NCBI GenBank assembly: GCA_947478865.1
Contig: CANJXF010000034.1
Location: forward strand, 1-45,850
DNA from: Verrucomicrobiales bacterium
GTDB lineage: Bacteria > Verrucomicrobiota > Verrucomicrobiia > Limisphaerales > CANJXF01
Direction of reading: 5' to 3'
DNA: 45,850 nt
A program made the position numbers and the translations under genes. The notes beneath the pieces are model-generated. The model worked only from the letters and a program-made list of their open reading frames with translations. It did no database searches and was not told the DNA's origin. Every line of letters begins with the position of its first letter. Positions within the stretch are counted from its first letter, which is position 1. Shown piece after piece: positions 33,950 through 42,160 of this stretch.

Positions 33950-34708
33950 ATGAATTCAGGTCGCCTCCACGGAAAACGCATCCTCATCACTGCCGCAGGG
34001 CAAGGCATCGGCCGCGCCAGCGCCATCGCCTGCGCAAAGGAAGGTGCGGAAGTAATTGCCACCGACATCAGCCTGGGACTGCTCGCCAGTCTCGCAGAGG
34101 AAGTGCCCGCCCTTCAGACCGAAATACTCGACGTGCGCGATACGAATGCCATTGGGGCGCTGGCCCGGCGCTGGACGGCGTTGGACGTGCTATTCAATTG
34201 CGCCGGCATCGTCCCCAACGGTTCGGTGCTGGATTGCAGCGAGTCGGATTGGGATCTGGCGTTCGATCTAAATGTTAAAAGCATGTATCGCATGGTGAAG
34301 GCCTTTTTGCCGGCGATGCTGGAGCGGGCCAAGGTCACGGATGGAGCTTCCATCATCAACATGGCTTCGATGGCGTCTTCGATCCGGGGGTTTCCCAACC
34401 GATTTGCCTATGGAGCTACCAAGGCCGCGGTGATCGGCCTGACCAAGGCCGTTGCCGCTGATTACATCAAGGCAGGCCTGCGCTGCAACGCGATCTGCCC
34501 CGGCACGGTGGATACTCCCTCGCTGCGTCAGCGGATCGCCTCGGCTCCTGACCCGGTAGAAGCAGAGAAAAACTTCCTGGCCCGTCAACCAATGGGTCGC
34601 CTGGCCACCGCCGAAGAGATCGCGCCCCTGGTGGTTTATCTGGCAAGTAACGATTCACGCATGGTGACCGGGCAGGCGTTGCTCGTCGATGGCGGCGTGA
34701 CGATTTGA
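33950..34708 (+). CDS. SDR oxidoreductase, 2-keto-3-deoxy-L-fuconate dehydrogenase type
   Basis: 252 residues. NAD-binding motif ITAAGQGIGRA (normally TGxxxGIG, here with Ala-Ala-Gly), NNAG-equivalent FNCAGIV, catalytic Ser region IINMASMAS and the YGATK active site (FAYGATKAAVIGLTK). The C-terminal part CNAICPGTVDTPSL, ARQPMGRLATAEEIA and VTGQALLVDGG closely follow the pattern of 2-keto-3-deoxy-L-fuconate dehydrogenase and human BDH2/DHRS6. Together with the preceding transporter it suggests use of L-fucose- or related sugar-acid residues from algal or plant polysaccharide (inference). Confidence 0.85.
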   Translation: MNSGRLHGKRILITAAGQGIGRASAIACAKEGAEVIATDISLGLLASLAEEVPALQTEILDVRDTNAIGALARRWTALDVLFNCAGIVPNGSVLDCSESDWDLAFDLNVKSMYRMVKAFLPAMLERAKVTDGASIINMASMASSIRGFPNRFAYGATKAAVIGLTKAVAADYIKAGLRCNAICPGTVDTPSLRQRIASAPDPVEAEKNFLARQPMGRLATAEEIAPLVVYLASNDSRMVTGQALLVDGGVTI

Positions 34709-34746
34709 GGTTGCGCGCGATCGCGGCCGGTGAGCGTTCGCCAATT

Positions 34747-37671
34747 TCAAATCCAATCTTTGATTTTTTCCTGGTACTTGTTGTAGAGGAAGCCGAGCAC
34801 CAGCAACACCACTCCCAAGGCCATGAAGCTGAGAATCCGATAAATCGTTTCCAGCTTCCAAACATCGGACAGGAAAACGCGGGCCACCGCACAGCCCAGA
34901 ATCGCCAGCCCGCACCAACGATAGACGCGTTCTTTCAACAGAAGACCGACGACGAAAAGGGCCAGCGCCAGTCCCGCCCAGCTTGCCGTCAGGAAAAAAT
35001 GCGCACCCGTCGAGGTCAGGGTCACCAGGCGCGAAACATAAACCCAAAATGTGACGGCACTCACGCAAATCGCCGCTGTATAAACCTCGACGGTGAGGAG
35101 GGAGAACTTCTGCGGACGACGCTTGGTCGCTTGCTGCAACACGGGCAGAACCAGAAGCGCGAAAAAGTTCGGCCAATGGAAAATCATCTCTCGATGCGCC
35201 GAGCGAAGCAGAAAAATCCCAAGGCCAGCCACGAATAGAATCGCGCTGAAGACGAATGTCTCACGATTTTGCAGTTTGCCGGCCAGAAAGAAAACCGCCG
35301 TTCCCAGCAGCATCAACACCCAGAATTGTTCGTATCGCGGAACGTATTGATGCACCCAGGCCAGAGTCATAAGCAACGCAACCCATCGGTAGATTGAGGT
35401 GAAGTTCTGGACCGCATCCGCAGTGGTTGCCTCCGCCAATGCGAGTTTTCCCAACGTTCCTCCGAGCAGTATCAATGTTGCGACGGGCGTCAGCGCCAGA
35501 TACCACGCCAGGGAGGTTGACGTGAGCAGCGAGAAGAAGCCGCCGATGCTTAAGAACATGAAAACCTGCGCCGAAGCAGCCATCAGCCAGAAGCGGGTGG
35601 CGAATCCATAAATCGTCAGCACGATGGCCAGGAGACAAGTCAATGCGACCCAGATTTCCGGACTGAAAATCGGCTTGAGCCAATAGACAAGGACTCCGGT
35701 GAGGACGAGAGCGTAAAATCCCAGGAGCAGATTGCGGATTTCATTTGAGAAGGTCAGGAATTTTTGTCGCTGCCACCAATGGCTCAGCGCAAGGGTCGCA
35801 GCGATCACCATGGCTGAGTTCCACCACGGGAATTGCGATGATTTGAAGGCGTGTTCGCCGAGCCAGAAGAGTTGGGCGAAAATCAAATAGCCTTGGCCGA
35901 ACACGACGAGTTCGGGCATTCGCAAAAGGTAAATTGAACCGGTGAACAACAGCGCTTCAAGCGCGAGGACGACGGTCAACGAATCGCGCGGACAATTCTT
36001 CCACGTGGTTATCAATCCGATGGCCAGCGCCAGCAAAACGAAATAGGAAGGCTGCGGACGGAGAACGGTTTGGCCTGCGCCTGGAGAATTGCGGTGCGCC
36101 CAAAATGCATTGCCGAGCAACAACAGGCCCATCGAGGTCCCGGTCAGAATTTCCGGCGACTCCAGCATTCCGGCAAATCCCCAGAATGTGGCCAGCGCCG
36201 CCGCGATGTAGGCGCCCGCTTGCAGAAAAAGATTTTTCCGCGAGGTGCCGAGAATAAAGAGAATCACGCTCTCCGCCGCCAAAACCAGCGCCAGGTGCAA
36301 CCCGGAGAAATAGCTGATGATTCCGAGCGTGACGAAAAGCAGGCCTTGCGTGAGATAACCGTTTTTCACGTCCGCCTCTTTCGGCAAAAATCGTTTCGCG
36401 AGGATAGCCAGGCCAAGCAGCCCTGCGCCGAAGCCGATGGAGAATTTCCAAAAATAACCGTGCTGGATGCGGGACATCGAGAGCACCACCAGCCCGAAAA
36501 AGGCGGCGTTGTTAAGCGTCAGAAACGGAACGCGAAAGCTTTGAGATTTTTCTTCGGCCCGCGACAGGAAGGTTGAGGCGGTAAAAACAATCCAATAGCC
36601 GGCCAGGAACAGATTACCTTCCCAGAGTTCCTCCGCGCGCCAACTCCAGAGCCAGCCTTCTCCGCTATGAAATCGCCAGAAGAGAAACGCGACATAGGTG
36701 GCGACAAGGCTCGTAAAGGAGAGCCGCGTCCAGCGATTGCGCAGCAGAAAGAAAACGGCGGCAACGGTCAGCACCAGATTTGAATAGAGCGTGAAAAGGC
36801 CAATCGTCGTGATGATGGACGTGTAGTAAGCGAGCCCGATGGCAAACAGCGCAAGCACCTCGGATTTTTTCCGGTCGGCAATCCAAACGATGAACGCCGT
36901 CCATATCAGCAGCAATGCGCCGTCCAGAAGCGCACTGGAGATCACCTGAAGATTGGCAATGTGATGGGCGGCGTAGGTTGTGAAATAAACCAGGGCCAAT
37001 CCCCCGGCGAACAGCACCTGGCCGTAGTTCTGCAACGCTTCCTTGCGCGGTTTCCGTTGGAGGACCATACCCGCACCAAGCAAGAGACCGCTGCCGACAT
37101 ACATCAAAATAACTTTGCCCAGCGCACCCAGATGGCCGAAGTAAGTTTGGTAGGCATATCTGGCAAAGAAAACCATTCCGGTGAGCAACAGAACAATCCC
37201 GACCCGCACCAGCCAATAGGTTCCGAGCCGCATTTCAAACGAATCTTTTCCAGCCGCGATTGGAGGAGGCTGAGTGACGTTTGAGAAAATCACCTTGCCA
37301 GCCGAAGTTGGTTGCTCCTCTAAACGCGGCACAGATTTCAGAGGCAGCAAGGTTTCCGGAAGATTGGGTTTTGCAATGATCGGTGGAACGCTGCTGACGG
37401 CTTCTGAAATGGGAATGGCCGGTGGTGACGACTTTGCCACGGAGGCTGGGGTTTGCAACGTGGGCGCGTGTGTTGCATCCGCGGGTGCCAAAGGCGGAAT
37501 CGGCAAGGAAGGAATCTCCATCCGTTGAGCCGCTTCGAGCGAGGACCCCTTTTCTTCAGCAAGAAGGTTCTGCAATCGATCAATCCGAGAGCCTAATCCA
37601 TTTAATTGCTGGGCTAACAGCTCATGGAGCTGCTTCAGCCGATCTAACTCAGAACGTTCCTGCTCATTCAT
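34747..37671 (-). CDS. DUF2339 multi-pass membrane protein
   Basis: About 974 residues from ATG 37671; a TTG at 37710 adds 13 more. The first 45 residues form a coiled coil (SELDRLKQLHELLAQQLNGL). A Pro/Ala-rich linker follows to about residue 135, and the rest is a dense series of hydrophobic helices (25 or more). The start of the membrane part, LGTYWLVRVGIVLLLTGMVFFARYAY, and the later GLALVYFTTYAAHH fit DUF2339, a family of very large integral membrane proteins of unknown function. It is convergent with the SDR gene and divergent from the GH16 gene. Confidence 0.85.
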   Translation of the reverse strand: MNEQERSELDRLKQLHELLAQQLNGLGSRIDRLQNLLAEEKGSSLEAAQRMEIPSLPIPPLAPADATHAPTLQTPASVAKSSPPAIPISEAVSSVPPIIAKPNLPETLLPLKSVPRLEEQPTSAGKVIFSNVTQPPPIAAGKDSFEMRLGTYWLVRVGIVLLLTGMVFFARYAYQTYFGHLGALGKVILMYVGSGLLLGAGMVLQRKPRKEALQNYGQVLFAGGLALVYFTTYAAHHIANLQVISSALLDGALLLIWTAFIVWIADRKKSEVLALFAIGLAYYTSIITTIGLFTLYSNLVLTVAAVFFLLRNRWTRLSFTSLVATYVAFLFWRFHSGEGWLWSWRAEELWEGNLFLAGYWIVFTASTFLSRAEEKSQSFRVPFLTLNNAAFFGLVVLSMSRIQHGYFWKFSIGFGAGLLGLAILAKRFLPKEADVKNGYLTQGLLFVTLGIISYFSGLHLALVLAAESVILFILGTSRKNLFLQAGAYIAAALATFWGFAGMLESPEILTGTSMGLLLLGNAFWAHRNSPGAGQTVLRPQPSYFVLLALAIGLITTWKNCPRDSLTVVLALEALLFTGSIYLLRMPELVVFGQGYLIFAQLFWLGEHAFKSSQFPWWNSAMVIAATLALSHWWQRQKFLTFSNEIRNLLLGFYALVLTGVLVYWLKPIFSPEIWVALTCLLAIVLTIYGFATRFWLMAASAQVFMFLSIGGFFSLLTSTSLAWYLALTPVATLILLGGTLGKLALAEATTADAVQNFTSIYRWVALLMTLAWVHQYVPRYEQFWVLMLLGTAVFFLAGKLQNRETFVFSAILFVAGLGIFLLRSAHREMIFHWPNFFALLVLPVLQQATKRRPQKFSLLTVEVYTAAICVSAVTFWVYVSRLVTLTSTGAHFFLTASWAGLALALFVVGLLLKERVYRWCGLAILGCAVARVFLSDVWKLETIYRILSFMALGVVLLVLGFLYNKYQEKIKDWI

Positions 37672-37883
37672 AAACGAATCTTTGCCTAGGCCGACTATGC
37701 GCAATCGCAACGTTTTGGCGAGAATTGAATCAAGGGTTTTGGAGGCAAGCGATGGTCGAAAAAAAACGCACCAAAGAATTCACGTAACGGCCGTTGGCAA
37801 ATGAACCGCACTGGTCGAAAGAATAGAATCCGACTAATATTCAGTTGCGCCGCCCGAGCGCATGACGGATTAAATGGCTCATC

Positions 37884-38702
37884 ATGATCGATCTCCGAAC
37901 CTGCGCCCTCCTGCTCTGCGCTGCCACAATCGCACCAAGCTTGCTGGCCGAACCTTCCACCGATTTTCTGCCGCCCGCGCCGAAAACCAAGGAATGGAAA
38001 CGGGTCTGGCACGATGAATTCGATGGCGCCACCCTCGACGAATCGAAATGGAACCGGCTGGGCGACTCCCGACGCAAAGATGGTTTCTGGATCAAGGACG
38101 AGGCTTTTCTCAATGGGCGAGGTCAACTGATTCTCCGGACGCGCCAAGATGGCGGGCGCTTCATCTGCGGAGCCATCAACACGCGAGAAAAGTTTGAGCA
38201 TGCCTTCGGCTATTACGTGGCGCGATGCAAGCTTCCGACCCAGCCGGGACATTGGCCTGCGTTTTGGTTGATGAGCAAGGGCGTAAACCTGATCGGCGAT
38301 GACGGTCGCGACGGCACCGAGATTGACATCATCGAAATCCCGTGGCGCGACGGGCGGCTCACATCGAACCTCCACTGGGATGGCTATGGAACAGCCCACA
38401 AGAGCGCTGGCATGAAGTTCAGCATTCCCGCCGTGACCAACGGATTTCATACGTTCAGCCTCCTCTGGCAACCGGCAGAGTACGTGTTCTACGTCGATGG
38501 AAACGAAGTCTGGAGAAGCGCGGCTGGCGGCGTATCGCAAGAGCCCGAATTCATCAAACTCACAGAGGAAATTGGCAAGTGGGCCGGCAAAATCCAGGAT
38601 GCGCAACTCCCGGATGAATTCGAAGTTGATTACGTCCGCGTTTACGATCTCGTCGATCGATCACAGGCCAAAACGAATTCACCAGAATCGAAGGCAAAGT
38701 GA
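37884..38702 (+). CDS. Secreted glycoside hydrolase family 16 (beta-glucanase/laminarinase type)
   Basis: 272 residues from ATG 37884, with a signal peptide (about 22 residues, ending LLA-EP). The GH16 catalytic motif is EIDIIE: E146 nucleophile, D148, E151 acid/base. Other family features are WHDEFDG with SKWN, FGYYVARCKLPTQPGHWPAFWLM, the LHWDGYG motif and FHTFSLLWQPAEYVFYVDG. GH16 enzymes cut beta-1,3/1,4-glucans, agarose or carrageenan. The aromatic subsite pattern here does not settle the substrate. The C-terminus ends soon after the last strand (VDYVRVYDL), so no extra binding module is present. Confidence 0.9.
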   Translation: MIDLRTCALLLCAATIAPSLLAEPSTDFLPPAPKTKEWKRVWHDEFDGATLDESKWNRLGDSRRKDGFWIKDEAFLNGRGQLILRTRQDGGRFICGAINTREKFEHAFGYYVARCKLPTQPGHWPAFWLMSKGVNLIGDDGRDGTEIDIIEIPWRDGRLTSNLHWDGYGTAHKSAGMKFSIPAVTNGFHTFSLLWQPAEYVFYVDGNEVWRSAAGGVSQEPEFIKLTEEIGKWAGKIQDAQLPDEFEVDYVRVYDLVDRSQAKTNSPESKAK

Positions 38703-38724
38703 CGGATGGCTGGAACCAGCGGCG

Positions 38725-38914
38725 CTATGCCTGATCCTTCCGAAACATCGCGTCGGCGAACAGGTTAATGCCATCATCCTGAGGGGCCAGCAACGAATTA
38801 AACTCGCTCTGCCCATGCAATAAAGCGATCGAGCGCTCGGTATCGATCATTTGCAGGAAGCTGATGCTATTCGGGTCTGGCAATTTGCGGGAGGGTATGA
38901 ACTTCTGAAGAAAT
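38725..38914 (-). pseudogene. Open-frame fragment abutting the tRNA-Thr 3' end
   Basis: On the minus strand an uninterrupted frame leads straight out of the tRNA 3' end to a TAG at 38725-38727 (about 62 codons). It ends with GINLFADAMFRKDQA and contains MIDTERSIALLHGQSEF. The composition looks like a real protein tail, but no family is recognised and there is no ribosome-binding site. Because it joins exactly at the CCA end of a tRNA, it may be the tail of a gene cut when an integrative element recombined at this site. A short free gene starting at the internal ATG (42 residues) is the alternative. Confidence 0.35.
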
Positions 38915-38989
38915 TGGAGCCAGTTGTCGGATTCGAACCGACGACCGACGGTTTACAAAACCGTTGCTCTACCACTGAGCTAAACTGGC
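38915..38989 (-). tRNA. tRNA-Thr (anticodon UGU)
   Basis: A complete 75-base cloverleaf on the minus strand: acceptor GCCAGTT/AACTGGC, D-arm GCTC/GAGC with loop AGTGGTA, anticodon stem ACGGT/ACCGT with loop TTTGTAA (anticodon TGT), variable CGGTC and T-arm GTCGG-TTCGAAT-CCGAC. The 3' CCA is encoded in the DNA. It reads ACA (and by wobble other ACN) threonine codons. It marks the border of an accessory region. Confidence 0.97.
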
Positions 38990-39401
38990 ATTTCGATCAA
39001 TGAAACCGAGCAAACCCGCATAAACAAAGGCTGAAACCCGCTTTTCTCTGTTTTCAGACTTGCTCTTAGTTGCATCTCAATGTCTCTCAATGTTGCTAGA
39101 ATCCATTCGATTTTAGCAATGTATTAGCAACATTTAGCAACGTTTCAAAACCGAGCCGAGAAAGTATCGCGTGAGGTTGCGAGAGGCAAACCAAAATTCA
39201 GGTCTTGCAATCTGTCAACGAAAGTTCATTGTCGCTGGCGTTGCTGCTATCAACGGCAATTCGCCCGTGTCATCGGATTAATCAACCGGTTGCGGCGATC
39301 AAAGACAAAAGTCGCGTCTCTGCTCGATAGTCGCCTTGGTGATTCTTGGCGATGAACGGTTGATAGCCTTCGAGCAGAGACTCGTCATTGAAAGACACAA
39401 A
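38990..39401. other. Intergenic, low-GC, with repeated TTAGCAA words
   Basis: About 410 bases between the tRNA and the chimeric transposase gene. The word TTAGCAA occurs three times within about 30 bp near 39112-39140, with an inverted TTGCTA at about 39094. A 12-bp inverted repeat occupies the right end. Base composition is more AT-rich than most of the window. No gene was recognised; it may contain remains of an integration or recombination site. Confidence 0.45.
39316..39381. repeat. Perfect 12-bp inverted repeat upstream of the chimeric gene
   Basis: GTCTCTGCTCGA at 39316-39327 is the exact reverse complement of TCGAGCAGAGAC at 39370-39381, with 42 bases between. It ends 20 bp before the ATG at 39402. 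It may be an operator, a leader hairpin or remnant transposon ends. Confidence 0.6.
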
Positions 39402-40298
39402 ATGAAAAGTCAGAAGTCCGTAAACTCAAAATCCAAAACATCCGCGTTAACGCCAGTCGAAAGACCATCCGCTTACGATCAAACGTTGAAAAAACTTCGT
39501 TTGGTCGAAGTTGTTAAAAACATGGACGGGCACCACCAAGAAACGATGTGCATGAACGTAAAGAGTGAGCAATTTTACATTGTTCAACCTTGTGGCGAAT
39601 TCGAAAAAATCACATTCCAGCGAAGTGTCGCGTATTATCGAGACATCCACGAACGCTCAACCGGATGGGGTGCTGGCGAGGGAATGGTCGAATGGCTCAC
39701 AATTATTGAATGCATGTTGAGCGATTCCAAACCCGCTCGTCTCGACATCGAACCACTGCTGACCCGACCGGTGGGACGTCCTTCAAACACGCCGGTAGTC
39801 TGGTATGCCGGTTTTTTGTATCAGGCAAAGAGTTGGGATCGTGCCCGTCGCGTAGTAGCCAAAGTAGAGTGGCACAATGGTGAATTATTCCCTCGCGTCG
39901 GGTTCATCGTGACCAATCTAACCCGGCCAGCCAAACGGGTGGTGCGATTCTACAACCAGCGGGGCACGGCGGAGCAGTGGATCAAGGAAGGTAAGAACGC
40001 CGTCAAATGGACCCGCCTGTCCTGCCACGACTTTGTGGATAATCAGGTGCGGCTGCAACTGTTCGTGCTGGCCTACAACCTGGGCAACTTTCTGCGGCAA
40101 GCGGTGCTGCCAAGAGCGGTGCGACATTGGACATTGACGACGTTGCGGGAGAAACTGATCAAGATCGGGGCGAAGGTCGTGCGCCATTCCCGGAAGATCG
40201 TCTTCCAGATGGCAGAGGTGGCGGTTCCGCGAGAGTTGTTCCGGGCTATTCTTGAAGGGATTAACCGGCTGAGATTGCCTGTAACGTCATCTGGATGA
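39402..40298 (+). pseudogene. Chimeric gene: unknown N-terminal protein fused in frame to an IS1380 transposase tail
   Basis: 298 codons from ATG 39402. Residues 1 to about 118 (MKSQKSVNSKSKTSAL..., then ETMCMNVKSEQFYIVQPCGEF and WGAGEGMVEWL) match no family I know and do not resemble a transposase. From about 39756 (LLTRPVGRPS) the frame continues as the C-terminal part of an IS1380 transposase. The fusion is exactly in frame, with no stop at the joint. The N-terminal DDE residues are missing, so the product cannot transpose. A hybrid protein could still be made. Confidence 0.75.
39756..40298 (+). mobile_element. Truncated IS1380-family element (3' part of transposase)
   Basis: The reading frame contains the IS1380 hallmarks YQAKSWDRARRVVAKVEWH, FPRVGFIVTNL, RFYNQRGTAEQWIKEGKNA (with the last catalytic Glu), LFVLAYNLGNFLRQ and a tail up to GINRL. 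The 5' part encoding the first two catalytic aspartates is absent. The right end of the element was not located with certainty; it should lie between 40298 and about 40506, where DUF1552 sequence begins. Confidence 0.85.
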
Positions 40299-40511
40299 TG
40301 AGGAAAGTGAGATAATCGCATGAAAACAATGAAAAACACGGAAGAGGTGTCTTCAGATATCATGGAAAAACGAGTAGAAAGTCGCATCTGGCGACAAATC
40401 GCCTGTTACGCTACAGAAAAACCAGAGATGGTCGGAAAAATAGACTTGCAAATCTTTGGAGTGGGCAGAAAGTCACCAAACAGTTCACACTGGTCGTAAA
40501 AATGAAACCAT

Positions 40512-40748
40512 ATGGGAAATGTCGGGTTGATGTATTGTTCCTCGATGCTGGCCGGCAATCACGACGCCTCGCAACTCCCTGTCATAGTTCTCGGTGGTGC
40601 GGGTGGTCGCATCAAAGGCGGTCGCGTTTTGGACTACAAGGAAAAATCCGAGCGACAAATGTGCCGTCTGTATCTTTCTATGATGGACAAGATGAACGTG
40701 CGCCTGCCGAAGTTTGGCGATGCGTCAAAGGCGTTGGAAGAGGTTTGA
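40512..40748 (+). pseudogene. C-terminal remnant of a DUF1552 protein
   Basis: About 78 codons whose sequence follows the end of DUF1552 proteins: YCSSMLAGNHDASQLPVIVL, GGAGGRIKGGRVLDY, then a helix with RQMCRLYLSMMDKMNVRLPKFGD and a short end. DUF1552 proteins are normally about 430-480 residues, Tat-exported and paired with DUF1592-type cytochrome proteins in Planctomycetes and Verrucomicrobia. Here the first four fifths are gone, and the remnant starts after a TGA just downstream of the IS1380 fragment. Insertion and deletion around the IS probably removed the rest. Confidence 0.7.
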
Positions 40749-40794
40749 GGTGCCAATCTCCGTGCGGCCCACAACGATATAAGTCAAAAAGCAA

Positions 40795-42000
40795 ATGACA
40801 TTCATTTCAAAATTCGGAGCGCTCTGTTTGGCGACAGGCTTTGCCAGTTTGTTTAGCGCTGCGGGGGTGGAAGTAAAATGGAAACTCGACGCGCCTATTG
40901 TCACCTACTGGTGCGGGCCTGGACACACCATGCCCCTCAACGATCGCTCGGCAGTCCAGGTTGCCGACGGTGGATGGAATGTTGGATGGGCCAGCAAGCC
41001 CGAGGATCTGGATTTCTTTTGGCGACACGGCATCCGCGCGAATCTGGTCATTGGCACTCCTGACGTTGACGACCCGGTTCAAGCCAAGGCTTTGGATGCA
41101 ACCATCGAACGCGTTCGCAACCATCCAGCGCTTTATGGCTACCATCTCTGTGACGAGCCAAGCACCGCGCGGTTTCCACAGCTGGGCCGGCTGGTGGCTT
41201 ATTTGCGGAAAAAAGATCCCGGCCATCTCGCCTACATCAATCTTCTGCCCACATACGCCAACAATGAAACGCTGGGAGCAAAAGGGGATACGCCGACCGC
41301 CTATCGTGAATATCTGCATCAGTTCATCGAGGTGGTGAAGCCAAGTTTGATCAGCTATGACCACTACACCTTTTTCAAGAACAGTGACAGCGATCAATAT
41401 TTCCTGAACCTTGCACTGATCCGTGAAGCTTCGCTTAAAGCGGGGCTGCCATTTCTAAATATCATTCAAGCGTGCGACTCGCCGGGCGAAGGCTGGCGCG
41501 AGCCGGGCGCGAATGAGCTTCGATGGCTTACTTACACATCGCTCGCCTATGGCGCGAACGGCATCAGCCATTTTCGCTACGACAGCGGTCTATGCAAAGG
41601 TCCAGATGAACCAAACGCGCTCTACTGGTCTGTCAGCCGGTTCAATCATGACTTCATGGCCATTGCTACCGAACTGCAATCCTTGAAATCAATCGGTGCA
41701 TTTCACTGCGGCAAGCTGCCCTCCGGCGGAATGGCATTGCCGAAAGACAGCGCCTTCAAGCCGGAGGCGATGCCTAAGGAAATCCTGATCGGCTATTTTG
41801 GGAAATCTTCACGCCGGCCAACCCATATCGTGGTCGTCAACACAGATTACAAAAATGCGATCTCAACCAGAATCACCGGCTCGGGCAAGATGGAGGTATT
41901 CCATGCACCGACAAAAACCTGGTCCAAGTGTCCCGGCGGAAACCGAATAATGCTGGAACTGCCTCCCGGTGGTGGAAGGCTGATCCGGTTGAGCAAATGA
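40795..42000 (+). CDS. Secreted TIM-barrel glycoside hydrolase-like protein
   Basis: 401 residues with an N-terminal signal peptide (FGALCLATGFASLFSAAG). The body looks like an (alpha/beta)8 glycosidase. GYHLCDEPS (near residue 118) has the acid/base Glu after strand 4 pattern, YINLLPTYAN and LISYDHYTFFKN follow, and NELRWLTYTSLAYGANGISHFRYDSG forms a late strand with aromatic residues, as in GH42/GH2-like and GH-A clan barrels. A small beta-sheet domain with LVVNTDYKN-like sequence closes the protein (VVVNTDYKNAISTRITGSGK). The second catalytic Glu is not obvious, so activity is not certain. It lies 34 bp before the frame of the next secreted protein and may share its transcript. Confidence 0.65.
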   Translation: MTFISKFGALCLATGFASLFSAAGVEVKWKLDAPIVTYWCGPGHTMPLNDRSAVQVADGGWNVGWASKPEDLDFFWRHGIRANLVIGTPDVDDPVQAKALDATIERVRNHPALYGYHLCDEPSTARFPQLGRLVAYLRKKDPGHLAYINLLPTYANNETLGAKGDTPTAYREYLHQFIEVVKPSLISYDHYTFFKNSDSDQYFLNLALIREASLKAGLPFLNIIQACDSPGEGWREPGANELRWLTYTSLAYGANGISHFRYDSGLCKGPDEPNALYWSVSRFNHDFMAIATELQSLKSIGAFHCGKLPSGGMALPKDSAFKPEAMPKEILIGYFGKSSRRPTHIVVVNTDYKNAISTRITGSGKMEVFHAPTKTWSKCPGGNRIMLELPPGGGRLIRLSK

Positions 42001-42160
42001 CTTTTTCAAACTCCGAAATTTTCCGTCCGGCCAAATGAACACGCCAACTAAGAACTCCCATTGTTCCATGCCTCCCGTCGCCAGCACATTTCCGTTGGTA
42101 AGTAGGTTGGGCTTTCAGGGGGAGGAAAGGAAAGGCGTTAGTGTGATTGTGCAATCCGGT

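Noticed and set aside
40321-40500. 59-codon plus-strand frame after the IS1380 tail (starts MKTMKNTEEV)
   Set aside because: No family, no clear ribosome-binding site, and it lies in the likely right-end region of the IS element.
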